From: an uncultured Bacteroidales bacterium
GTDB lineage: Bacteria > Bacteroidota > Bacteroidia > Bacteroidales > Paludibacteraceae
Assembly (NCBI GenBank): GCA_900318245.1
Contig: ONJT01000022.1
Span: 1 to 46,868, forward strand
Length of the DNA: 46,868 nt
Direction: 5' to 3'
Part shown: positions 16,649-24,183 of the stretch, in pieces
How positions within the stretch are numbered: the first letter of the stretch is position 1
Layout: each line of letters starts with the position of its first letter
Notes under the pieces: model-generated
Database searches by the model: none
What the model was told of the DNA's origin: nothing
The model's input: the letters and a program-made list of their open reading frames with translations, nothing else
Made by a program: the position numbers and the translations under genes

Positions 16649-17974
16649 ATGGTTAGGATTCATTTTATAGCTATTGGTGGCGCGGCGATGCATAACTTGG
16701 CATTGGCCGTGGCCTCCAAAGCGGGGTACAGAGTGACGGGGTCGGATGATGAGATCTTCGACCCCGCTTTGTCTCATCTTCGCGAGGCAGGACTATTGCC
16801 GGACGAGATGGGATGGCACCCCGAACGCATCACCAAGGACATCGATGCGATCATCCTCGGCATGCATGCCCGCGAGGACAATCCGGAATTGGTTCGTGCC
16901 CGCGAGTTGGGTATCAAGATCTACTCTTTCCCGGAGTATCTGTACGAGCAGACGAAGGATAAGATCCGTATCGTGGTAGGTGGCAGTCACGGCAAGACGA
17001 CCACGACCTCGATGATTCTGTATGTACTCAACCGTTTAGGCATTGAAGCCGATTATATGGTAGGTGCGCAGATCGAAGGCTTCGAGCGAATGGTACGGTT
17101 GAGCGACACCGCCAAGTACGCGGTGTTTGAGGGCGATGAGTACCTCACTTCCCCACTCGACTTGCGCTCGAAGTTCCTTTGGTACCACCCGCACGTAGCT
17201 ATCTTGACGGGTATTGCGTGGGATCATATCAATGTGTTCCCCACCTTCCCGGAGTACGTAGAGACCTTCCGGAAGTTCGTAGACAGTTTTGAACCGAACG
17301 GTTCGTTTATCTACTATAAGGGTGATGAGAATCTGCGGGCGATAGCAGAGGGGGCACGCAATGATATCACGTGTATTCCGTATAGCGAGTACACCGGCGA
17401 TGTGGCGATGCAGGTGTTCGGGAAGCATAACATGCAGAACCTGCAGGCCGCGATGTTAGCGTGCCATTGTATTGGGGTCAAACCGGATGATTTCTACCGC
17501 GAGATAGCGTCGTTTACGGGCGCCAGCAACCGCTTGGAGAAGATCGCCGAGACCGCAGACTGCGTGGCATACAAAGACTTTGCGCATAGCCCGAGCAAAC
17601 TGAAGGCAACGGTCAATGCGGTGCGCGAACGCTATCCGGAGAAGCGATTAGTCGCTTGTATGGAGTTGCATACTTTCTCGAGTCTGATGGCGGATTTTCT
17701 GCCGCAATACAAAGGCTGCATGGCCGAAGCGGATGTGGCGTACGTGTATTTCAACCCGAAGGTGATTGAGCACAAGCGCTTAACGCCGATCACGGCCGAA
17801 GAAGTGCGCGAAGCGTTTGGCACGACAAACGTGGAAGTGTTCACAGAGAGCGAGGCGCTGCAAGCAAAATTACGCAGCCTCGAGTACAAGAACACAGCAT
17901 TGCTGATGATGTCCTCAGGCACGTTCGACGGGATTGACGTGAAGGATTTTGCCAATAAATTACTGCACTTTTAG
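16649..17974 (+). CDS. mpl: UDP-N-acetylmuramate:L-Ala-gamma-D-Glu-meso-DAP ligase
   Basis: 441 residues, a Mur ligase of the Mpl branch. The N-terminal Rossmann motif IHFIAIGGAAMHNLALAVA is the form specific to Mpl (MurC has IGGxGMS). The ATP loop is GGSHGKTTTTSMILYVL, followed by FEGDEY and GIAWDHINVFPT, the usual Mur ligase central motifs, and HSPSKLKATV in the C-terminal domain. Mpl re-attaches recycled tripeptide to UDP-MurNAc in peptidoglycan recycling and acts in the cytoplasm. It sits between two structured elements: the inverted-repeat element before it and the second 100-nt repeat after it. Confidence 0.93.
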   Translation: MVRIHFIAIGGAAMHNLALAVASKAGYRVTGSDDEIFDPALSHLREAGLLPDEMGWHPERITKDIDAIILGMHAREDNPELVRARELGIKIYSFPEYLYEQTKDKIRIVVGGSHGKTTTTSMILYVLNRLGIEADYMVGAQIEGFERMVRLSDTAKYAVFEGDEYLTSPLDLRSKFLWYHPHVAILTGIAWDHINVFPTFPEYVETFRKFVDSFEPNGSFIYYKGDENLRAIAEGARNDITCIPYSEYTGDVAMQVFGKHNMQNLQAAMLACHCIGVKPDDFYREIASFTGASNRLEKIAETADCVAYKDFAHSPSKLKATVNAVRERYPEKRLVACMELHTFSSLMADFLPQYKGCMAEADVAYVYFNPKVIEHKRLTPITAEEVREAFGTTNVEVFTESEALQAKLRSLEYKNTALLMMSSGTFDGIDVKDFANKLLHF

Positions 17975-18004
17975 CGGAATGCAGCTCCTCGGGGTACCGG
18001 CAAG

Positions 18005-18104
18005 CGTTCGCATATCAACCCTTCGGAGGAATTCGCCCCCTGCTCAATGACTCTCGCGGACCCAAACCGCTCGAGACACCTCCGAGAGGGTTATATGCTC
18101 ACTC
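18005..18104 (+). repeat. 100-nt structured repeat, copy 2 (after mpl)
   Basis: Identical to 15078-15177 over all 100 nt and in the same orientation, 2.9 kb apart. It begins 30 nt after the mpl stop and ends 38 nt before the dCMP deaminase start. Perfect identity in non-coding DNA suggests recent duplication or movement, gene conversion, or strong constraint. Confidence 0.9.
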
Positions 18105-18142
18105 CCCCTCGTGAGCTCATACCGCTAAAGAGAAAACAAAAA

Positions 18143-18577
18143 ATGATGACGAAACAAGAGAAACGCGATTATTTGTATATGCGCATGGCGCGGACGTGGG
18201 CTGAGAACAGTTACTGCGTGCGCCGCAAGGTGGGTGCGCTGTTAGTAAAGAATCAGATGATCATCTCCGACGGCTACAACGGTACGCCTTCGGGATTCGA
18301 GAATATCTGCGAGGACGAAAACAACGTCTCCAAACCCTACGTGCTGCATGCCGAAGCGAATGCGTTGACCAAAGTAGCGCGTTCGAACAACAGTTCCGAC
18401 GGCGCGACGCTGTATGTCACGGCTTCGCCGTGCCTGGAGTGCTCGAAGTTGATTATCCAATCGGGCATCAAGCGCGTAGTATATGGTGAGGAATACCGCA
18501 TCATGGATGGCGTGGAACTGCTCAAGCGAGCAGGAGTGGAGGTCGAGTTTCTCAACGATGCCGTTGAGAAAATTTGA
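18143..18577 (+). CDS. dCMP deaminase family protein (ComEB-like)
   Basis: About 144 residues from the Met pair at 18143/18146. A longer in-frame start at 18047 lies inside the 100-nt repeat and adds a non-conserved tail, so I did not use it. The zinc-binding deaminase motifs are present: HAEANAL (catalytic His and Glu) and PCLECSKLI (two Cys ligands). The N-terminal part (MARTWAENSYCVRRKVGALL) and GYNGTPSGFEN are typical of deoxycytidylate deaminase, which makes dUMP for thymidylate synthesis. The gene stop is followed directly by a heptamer repeat and the start of ctpA, so the two are probably co-transcribed. Confidence 0.93.
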   Translation: MMTKQEKRDYLYMRMARTWAENSYCVRRKVGALLVKNQMIISDGYNGTPSGFENICEDENNVSKPYVLHAEANALTKVARSNNSSDGATLYVTASPCLECSKLIIQSGIKRVVYGEEYRIMDGVELLKRAGVEVEFLNDAVEKI

Positions 18578-18605
18578 GATTTAAGATTTCAGATTTGAGA
18601 TTTAT
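18578..18605. repeat. 7-bp tandem repeat directly before ctpA
   Basis: GATTT recurs exactly every 7 nt four times (18578, 18585, 18592, 18599). The repeat runs from the deaminase stop codon into the ctpA start codon, so it would form the whole intergenic translation-initiation region. Confidence 0.85.
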
Positions 18606-20235
18606 GAAGAAGTATATCTTTCCTACATTGACGGTGATTGGTGTGGCGCTGGGAATCATCATCGGCGGCGCACTGAGCCAGAAAGTGAATGCGCAGCGCA
18701 TCGTCTTTCAAAACGGGCAGTTGCAGTGGGAACTGTCGAAGGTCGATCGGCTGCTGCAGTTGATGGAGACGGCGTATGTCGATGAACTGAATATCGACAG
18801 CATCACCGACGAGGCGATGACGGACCTGGTGAAGAAACTGGATCCGCACTCGGCGTATATCCCCAAAGAGGACCTGGAGATGGTGAATTCGGAGTTGTCG
18901 GGTTCGTTCTCCGGCATCGGTGTGCAGTTCACAATCCAGCAAGACACGGTGCGTATCGTAGCGGTCATTGCCGGCGGTCCGTGCGCAGGTGTAGGTGTGC
19001 TGGCAGGTGACAAGTTGATCGCCGTAGACGACTCTGCGTTCGTAGGAAAGAAATTGAATAACGAGAAGGTGATGAAGACGCTGCGCGGCGAGAAAGGTAC
19101 GCAAGTGAAGTTGGGAATCCTGCGCGCCGGCGTGAAAGAACCGCTCTCGTTTACCGTGACGCGCGGCGATATCCCCGTGACAAGTGTCGATGCGAAGTTC
19201 ATCATCGAGCGTCAGGGCAAGAAGATCGGTTTTGTGCGCGTGAACAAGTTCGGCGAGACGACGTATAAGGAGTTTATCACCGCCTTAGCGGAACTGAACG
19301 CACAAGGCGCGACGAGTTTTATCGTGGACCTGCGCGAGAACAGCGGCGGCTACATGGATCAGGCGATCAAGATGGCCAATGAGTTCCTGAAGGGCGGCGA
19401 GATGATCGTCTATTCGGAAGGTCGCGCGTACCCGCGCTACGAAGCGAAAGCGAACGGCGGCGGTCGGTTCAAAAACGTGCCGTTGGTTGTGCTGATTGAT
19501 AATTTCTCGGCATCGGCCAGTGAGATCTTCGCCGGCGCGATGCAAGACAACGACCGCGCGACGATTGTCGGTCGCCGTTCGTTCGGCAAGGGTTTGGTGC
19601 AGCAGCAGATGCCGTTCTCGGACGGCAGTGCGGTACGTCTGACCGTTGCACGGTATTACACGCCGAGTGGCCGTTGCATCCAGAAACCGTATACCTTAGG
19701 CGATCAGGACGATTATGAGAAAGATCTGATGGAACGCTATGAGCATGGTGAGTTCTACTCGGCCGACTCGGTGCATTTCTCCGACACGACGGTGTATCGC
19801 ACAAAGAAAGGACGTATCGTGCACGGCGGAGGAGGAATCATGCCGGATGTGTTTGTCGGCCGCGACACGACGCTTAACACGCCGTGGTATAACATCTGCG
19901 TGAACATGGCCTACACCTATCAGTTCGCCTATAAATACACGGACGAACACCGCAAGGAGTTGAGCAAATACACCGATTGGCAGTCCTTGGAGAAGTACCT
20001 GAAGACGAAAGATATCATCCGCGAGTTCGTCAAGTTTGCCGAAGAGAAAGGCGTAGAACCCAAGGAGGCAGAGATACAAAAATCGCGCCCGTTGATGACG
20101 CGACTTCTGCATGCTTATATCATTCGTGACGTGCTCGGCGATGAAGGATTCTTCCCGTTCTTCGAGCGTGACGATGAGATTACTAAAGTTGCCGTAGAGC
20201 AGCTAACACAAAGCGATAGAACTTCTGCACAGTAG
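18604..20235 (+). CDS. ctpA: C-terminal processing protease, S41 family
   Basis: 543 residues from the ATG at 18604. The in-frame ATG at 18574 would add ten residues before a normal signal sequence, so I did not choose it. There is an N-terminal signal or anchor (MKKYIFPTLTVIGVALGIII). The S41 N-terminal helix region includes LDPHSAYIP. A PDZ domain follows (about 85-170: GSFSGIGVQF ... AGDKLIAVDD). The protease core has catalytic Ser in NFSASASEIFAGAMQ and Lys in RRSFGKGLVQ. Such periplasmic proteases trim or degrade proteins from the C-terminus. The 3' end overlaps the oppositely directed pepD gene by 53 nt. Confidence 0.95.
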   Translation: MKKYIFPTLTVIGVALGIIIGGALSQKVNAQRIVFQNGQLQWELSKVDRLLQLMETAYVDELNIDSITDEAMTDLVKKLDPHSAYIPKEDLEMVNSELSGSFSGIGVQFTIQQDTVRIVAVIAGGPCAGVGVLAGDKLIAVDDSAFVGKKLNNEKVMKTLRGEKGTQVKLGILRAGVKEPLSFTVTRGDIPVTSVDAKFIIERQGKKIGFVRVNKFGETTYKEFITALAELNAQGATSFIVDLRENSGGYMDQAIKMANEFLKGGEMIVYSEGRAYPRYEAKANGGGRFKNVPLVVLIDNFSASASEIFAGAMQDNDRATIVGRRSFGKGLVQQQMPFSDGSAVRLTVARYYTPSGRCIQKPYTLGDQDDYEKDLMERYEHGEFYSADSVHFSDTTVYRTKKGRIVHGGGGIMPDVFVGRDTTLNTPWYNICVNMAYTYQFAYKYTDEHRKELSKYTDWQSLEKYLKTKDIIREFVKFAEEKGVEPKEAEIQKSRPLMTRLLHAYIIRDVLGDEGFFPFFERDDEITKVAVEQLTQSDRTSAQ

Positions 20236-21628
20236 CGATATTGACGCGTTCGTCAGGGCTGTGCGGATGTTCGATCGTCGGACCGAAGGAGATCATCTCC
20301 ATACCCTCGTATTTGCTACCGATGATACCGCATTCGAGTCCGGCGTGAATAGTAACGATACGAGGAGAGGAACCAAACTCTTTCTCGTACGTTTCTTTCA
20401 TGGTCTTGAGTAATCCACTCTTGAAATTAGGTTTCCAACCCGGGTATGCGCCGCTGAACTCCACCTCTGCGCCGGCCAGCGAGAAGGCCGATTGGATGAC
20501 GGAAGCCAGTTCTTCTTTGCGACTCTCCACACTCGAACGGGTGAGGCAGAAGACCTTAACCGTATTGTCTTTGGTCTCGATGATGGCGATGTTGTTGGAG
20601 GTCTCCACGATGTCCGGCATCTCCGGAATGACGCGGTACACACCGTGCGGACAGAGGGTGACAGCGTGAATGAGGAAGTCCTGCACATCCTCCGGCATCT
20701 CGGTCTTCGGGCATTCCACTTCTTTACCCACGAAATGCAGGTCGGGTTCTACGCCGTCGTATTCGCGCAAGAAGAGGTCTTCGTAACGATCTACGAGGTC
20801 TTGCACGTCCTGATAACTCTCTGCAGGAATGGTGATGACCGCCGAGGCCTCACGCGGAATGGAGTTGCGCATGTTGCCGCCATCGACGGAAGCGAGACGT
20901 GCTTCGAAGTTCGCAACCGCGTCTTTGAGGAAGCGGAAGAGGAGCTTGATGGCATTCGCACGCTGGAGATGGATGTCGCAGCCCGAGTGGCCGCCTTTGC
21001 AACCTTTCACCGATACACGCAGGGCGATGTCGCCTTCTTCGACCTCTACGGGTTCGTAGCGGAAAGTAGCTTCGGAGTCAATACCGCCGGCGCAGCCTAC
21101 GTATAACTCACCCTCGGTCTCGGAGTCGAGGTTCAGCAGGTATTTGCCCTTGAGCCAACCGGACTTGAGGTCATTGGCGCCATACATACCGGTTTCTTCG
21201 TCGATGGTGAAGAACGCCTCCAAAGGAGGATGCACGGCATTCTTATCGGCGAGAATGGCCATAGCCGTAGCTACGCCGATACCGTTGTCGGCACCGAGCG
21301 TCGTTCCGTCGGCTGTTACCCATTCGCCGTTGTCTTCGATATAGGCCTCAATCGGATCTTTCTCAAAATCAAAGACTTTGTCGGAGTTCTTCTGAGGTAC
21401 CATGTCCATGTGTCCCTGAAGGATGACACCCGGATGGTTCTCGTAGCCCGGCGAGGCGGGTTTGCGAATGAGGACGTTGCCTATCTCGTCCTGAAGGGTC
21501 TCCAGACCGAGCGATTTACCGTAGTTCACTAAGAAGTCCGCGATCTCTTTGCGTTTGCCGCTGGGACGCGGGATTTGGGTAAGGCTGTAGAAACTGGACC
21601 ACAGGCCTTTGGGTTCTAAGTTTTTCAT
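20183..21628 (-). CDS. pepD: Aminoacyl-histidine dipeptidase (PepD, M20 family)
   Basis: 481 residues, the typical PepD length. It begins MKNLEPKGLWSSFYSLTQIP. M20 metal-site motifs are present: GHMDMVPQ (first His/Asp), TTLGADNGIG (bridging Asp), DEETGMYGA (catalytic and metal Glu), LNLDSETEGELYVGCAGG, and a C-terminal HAGLECG metal His. It hydrolyses Xaa-His and related dipeptides in the cytoplasm. It lies 61 nt downstream of ansA on the same strand and is probably co-transcribed, making an amino-acid catabolism pair. Its last 53 nt overlap ctpA tail to tail; the C-terminal VQKFYRFVLAALRQL looks conserved, so both reading frames appear real. Confidence 0.96.
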   Translation of the reverse strand: MKNLEPKGLWSSFYSLTQIPRPSGKRKEIADFLVNYGKSLGLETLQDEIGNVLIRKPASPGYENHPGVILQGHMDMVPQKNSDKVFDFEKDPIEAYIEDNGEWVTADGTTLGADNGIGVATAMAILADKNAVHPPLEAFFTIDEETGMYGANDLKSGWLKGKYLLNLDSETEGELYVGCAGGIDSEATFRYEPVEVEEGDIALRVSVKGCKGGHSGCDIHLQRANAIKLLFRFLKDAVANFEARLASVDGGNMRNSIPREASAVITIPAESYQDVQDLVDRYEDLFLREYDGVEPDLHFVGKEVECPKTEMPEDVQDFLIHAVTLCPHGVYRVIPEMPDIVETSNNIAIIETKDNTVKVFCLTRSSVESRKEELASVIQSAFSLAGAEVEFSGAYPGWKPNFKSGLLKTMKETYEKEFGSSPRIVTIHAGLECGIIGSKYEGMEMISFGPTIEHPHSPDERVNIATVQKFYRFVLAALRQL

Positions 21629-21651
21629 ATTATTGGTGTTTATTAATTAAT

Positions 21652-21684
21652 CTAGGTAGAACTAGGTCTAACTAGGTAGAACTA
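21652..21684. repeat. Direct repeat of CTAGGTAGAACTA between ansA and pepD
   Basis: The 13-mer CTAGGTAGAACTA occurs at 21652-21664 and 21672-21684, separated by GGTCTAA, which also resembles part of the unit. Similar CTAGG-rich short repeats flank sufB (42508-42541 and 43977-44000). Confidence 0.8.
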
Positions 21685-21689
21685 TGATT

Positions 21690-22712
21690 CTAATCTATTG
21701 TCATTTCGCCGCAGAGGTCTTTGCATAATAACTCCTTCGCGTTCTCGGGTTGTTCTCCAAGGAGAAGCATCATCTTGGTGAGCAATGCTTCGGTCGTGAT
21801 GTCATGCCCCGAGAGCACGCCGGCTTTCATGAGGTTGAGCGAGACGGCATAGAGTCCCATCTCCACCGAACCGGTGTTACACTGCGTCTTATTGACGATG
21901 ATGATGCCGCGATCCACGGCCGCTTTGAGTTCGCGGTACAGCCATTTATCGGAAGGTGCATTTCCCGCGCCGAAAGTCTCGAGGACTACTCCTTTAAGAC
22001 CGCGCGTACGCAACAGCGCGCGCACGACGGCAGGTTGGATACCAGGGAAGAGTTTGAGAACTGCCACGTTGGTATCAAACGCTGTATGGAGCGTGAGGGG
22101 TTTGGTCGGATCGGAATAACGAACGAGATGCGGCAGGTAGGTGATATGCACGCCGGCCTTCGCAAGCGCAGGATAGTTGTAGCTGTTGAAAGCCGAGAAA
22201 TGCTCAGCATTGCGCTTGGTAGTACGGTTAGCGCGGAAGAGCCGATCCTCGAAATAGATCGTCACTTCAGGCACGATTGCATTGCCTTCTTCATCCTTCG
22301 CGGCCGCTATCTCGATAGCCGTCAAGAGGTTTTCCTTCGCGTCCGAGCGAAGCACTCCGACCGGCAGTTGCGAACCCGTGAAAACGACAGGTTTCCCGAG
22401 ATTCTCGAGCATGAAAGAGAGAGCCGACGCGGAGTATGACATGGTGTCCGTGCCATGCAGAATGACGAATCCGTCGTATTCGTCGTAATGGTCATAGACC
22501 GTGCGTGCCATCTGCTCCCAAATGGCAGGACCGATATCCGAAGAGTCGATAAGGGGCGTAAAAGCCTGAATCTCCACTTGGAAATCACCGGCAGAGAGCT
22601 CGGGCATAAAGGCCTTGAAGGTCTCCATATCCGCCGGCACAAGTGCGCCGGACACGGCGTCACGAACCATCGTGATGGTTCCGCCCGTAGATATTAAAAG
22701 AATCTTACTCAT
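21690..22712 (-). CDS. ansA: L-asparaginase, cytoplasmic type I
   Basis: 340 residues from the ATG at 22712, just downstream of a promoter. A longer open frame to 23081 crosses that promoter and the divergent gene and is spurious. Asparaginase motifs: LISTGGTITM (first catalytic Thr near residue 12), FVILHGTDTMSYSASALSF (second catalytic Thr and Asp) and a Lys-bearing segment in the middle. Length and lack of a signal peptide fit the type I enzyme, which converts asparagine to aspartate and ammonia. It is transcribed divergently from the response regulator gene and probably together with pepD. Confidence 0.94.
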   Translation of the reverse strand: MSKILLISTGGTITMVRDAVSGALVPADMETFKAFMPELSAGDFQVEIQAFTPLIDSSDIGPAIWEQMARTVYDHYDEYDGFVILHGTDTMSYSASALSFMLENLGKPVVFTGSQLPVGVLRSDAKENLLTAIEIAAAKDEEGNAIVPEVTIYFEDRLFRANRTTKRNAEHFSAFNSYNYPALAKAGVHITYLPHLVRYSDPTKPLTLHTAFDTNVAVLKLFPGIQPAVVRALLRTRGLKGVVLETFGAGNAPSDKWLYRELKAAVDRGIIIVNKTQCNTGSVEMGLYAVSLNLMKAGVLSGHDITTEALLTKMMLLLGEQPENAKELLCKDLCGEMTID

Positions 22713-22735
22713 GGTATTTTTCTTTTTTTTCGCTG

Positions 22736-22766
22736 CAAAGTTACGATTTTTTTTGCACATATGCAA
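22736..22766 (-). promoter_or_regulatory. ansA promoter
   Basis: Minus-strand TTG (22766-22764), 20-nt spacer, TAACTTTG (22743-22736). It overlaps the divergent promoter of the response regulator gene by about 14 nt, so both cannot be bound at once. Confidence 0.75.
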
Positions 22767-22783
22767 GAATTTTTGTAAATTTG
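22753..22783 (+). promoter_or_regulatory. Response regulator promoter
   Basis: TTG (22753-22755), 20 nt, TAAATTTG (22776-22783). Only 16 nt separate the -7 box from the ATG at 22800, so the leader would be about 10 nt. Confidence 0.75.
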
Positions 22784-22799
22784 CAGCGAATTTGTTGGT

Positions 22800-23477
22800 A
22801 TGAGCGCAAAAATTCTCATCATAGACGGCGATATCAGCCTCTCGACGGTGCTCTGCGACTACTTTTGTAGTCGCGGGTACGAAAGTCATGCCGTCGATTC
22901 GGGCAAAGAGGGACTGGATTTTCTCTCGGCGACGTACGCCGATCTCGTGCTGATGGAGATTCAGGGCGTCGGGATGAACGGGTATGATTTGTTGCGCGAG
23001 ATTCATCACCGCTACTCGGAATTGCCGATCATCGTATTGACCACCCGCACCGATCGCGAGAGTCAGATGCGTGCATTCCAATTAGGGTGCGACGACTATC
23101 AGTTCAAGCCCTTTTCGATGGATATTTTGATCTACCGGATAGAGGCTATTTTGCGTCGTGTAAAGAAGCAAAACGAGAGCAAACAGCGGGTTTTTAACCT
23201 CAACGGACATACGTTCGATGCAACGCATCAGACCTTCGACGGCGAGCATCTTTCGGGACGCGAAAGTGACCTGCTTTTGATGCTTTGTCGGAACGAAGAT
23301 GAGGTAGTGGACAGGCACCGTATTTTAGCCTCGTTATGGAAGGAAGACAATGCCTTCACTTCGCGCTCTATGGGCGTGTATATCAATCACTTACGTCGAT
23401 TTGTGGAACGCGCCGGATACTCGATTGCGGCGGTGAGAGGCAAAGGATATAAACTTGTATTTAACGAATCAAAATGA
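22800..23477 (+). CDS. Atypical OmpR-family response regulator with Glu at the phosphorylation site
   Basis: 225 residues: receiver domain (1-120) and winged-helix DNA-binding domain (about 128-222, ending RGKGYKLVFN). In the receiver, the phospho-acceptor Asp is replaced by Glu53 (ADLVLMEIQGVGMNGYD against the usual DLVxLDxxxPGMxG). One of the paired Mg-binding acids is Gly10 (IIDGD). The Lys (KPF) and Thr (VLTT) switch residues remain. Such degenerate receivers are usually not phosphorylated and may be locked on or sense another signal. No histidine kinase gene is adjacent; rpe follows with a 4-nt overlap. It is related in general form to RprY-type regulators, but I do not assign that name. 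Confidence 0.9.
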   Translation: MSAKILIIDGDISLSTVLCDYFCSRGYESHAVDSGKEGLDFLSATYADLVLMEIQGVGMNGYDLLREIHHRYSELPIIVLTTRTDRESQMRAFQLGCDDYQFKPFSMDILIYRIEAILRRVKKQNESKQRVFNLNGHTFDATHQTFDGEHLSGRESDLLLMLCRNEDEVVDRHRILASLWKEDNAFTSRSMGVYINHLRRFVERAGYSIAAVRGKGYKLVFNESK

Positions 23478-24124
23478 GACTGATTGCACCAAGTGTTTTG
23501 TCGGCCGATTTCGGTCATTTGGCACAGGATTTGGAAATGATTAACCGCAGTGAAGCGGACTGGTTGCATGTGGACGTGATGGATGGTACGTTTGTGCCGA
23601 ATATCTCGTTCGGTTTTCCGCTGATGGAGCCGATGCGCAAGTATTGCACAAAGCCGCTGGATGTGCACCTGATGATCGTTCATCCGGAGAAATACGTGGA
23701 GCGATTTTGCGATGCGGGTGCGTGGTCGGTAGGTTTTCACTTGGAGGCTGTGGACGATCCGCTGCCTATCCTGGATTTGATTAAGGCGAAGGGCGTGAGG
23801 ACGTGTCTTACCATCAATCCGGACATTGACGTAAAACGTTTGGTTCCGTATTTGGACAAGGTGGATATGGTGTTGCTGATGTCGGTTTTTGCGGGCTTCG
23901 GAGGCCAGAAATTCATTCCCGAAACGATGGATAAGATTCGCTTTATCAAGGCGGAGATAGAGGAGCGGGGGCTGCAGACGCTGATTGAGATTGACGGCGG
24001 TGTGAACGTAGAGAATGCGCATGCATTGTTCGACGCCGGCGCGGATGTGCTGGTAGCCGGAAGTGCCGTCTTCGGAGCGAAAGATCCAATAGAAGTGATA
24101 CATAAGATGAAAATCACGGCATAA
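23474..24124 (+). CDS. rpe: Ribulose-phosphate 3-epimerase
   Basis: 216 residues, a complete TIM barrel. Family motifs are present: APSVLSADFGHLAQDLEM, WLHVDVMDGTFVPNISFG (metal-binding His and catalytic Asp), LDVHLMIVHPEKY, LLMSVFAGFGGQKF (normally MSVxPGFGGQxF; here Ala replaces Pro), and IEIDGGVN with the second catalytic Asp. It interconverts ribulose-5-phosphate and xylulose-5-phosphate in the pentose phosphate pathway. Its start overlaps the stop of the response regulator (ATGA), so the two are translationally coupled. Confidence 0.96.
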   Translation: MRLIAPSVLSADFGHLAQDLEMINRSEADWLHVDVMDGTFVPNISFGFPLMEPMRKYCTKPLDVHLMIVHPEKYVERFCDAGAWSVGFHLEAVDDPLPILDLIKAKGVRTCLTINPDIDVKRLVPYLDKVDMVLLMSVFAGFGGQKFIPETMDKIRFIKAEIEERGLQTLIEIDGGVNVENAHALFDAGADVLVAGSAVFGAKDPIEVIHKMKITA

Positions 24125-24141
24125 TATACTTTGTATATTAT
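24121..24141. repeat. Perfect 9-bp inverted repeat at the rpe stop codon
   Basis: ATAATATAC-TTT-GTATATTAT. The rpe stop codon lies within the left arm. No T-run follows, so it is not a standard terminator. It could be an operator, or a weak transcript-end structure before comEC. Confidence 0.7.
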
Positions 24142-24183
24142 AAGGATGGGTAGGATACGATATTACCCCGAGATGATAAGCAC

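Noticed and set aside
18047-18142. N-terminal extension of the dCMP deaminase to 18047
   Set aside because: The extra residues are encoded by the 100-nt non-coding repeat and are not part of the deaminase family.
22713-23081. N-terminal extension of ansA to 23081
   Set aside because: It crosses the ansA promoter and runs antisense through the response regulator gene. The start at 22712 gives the conserved asparaginase N-terminus.
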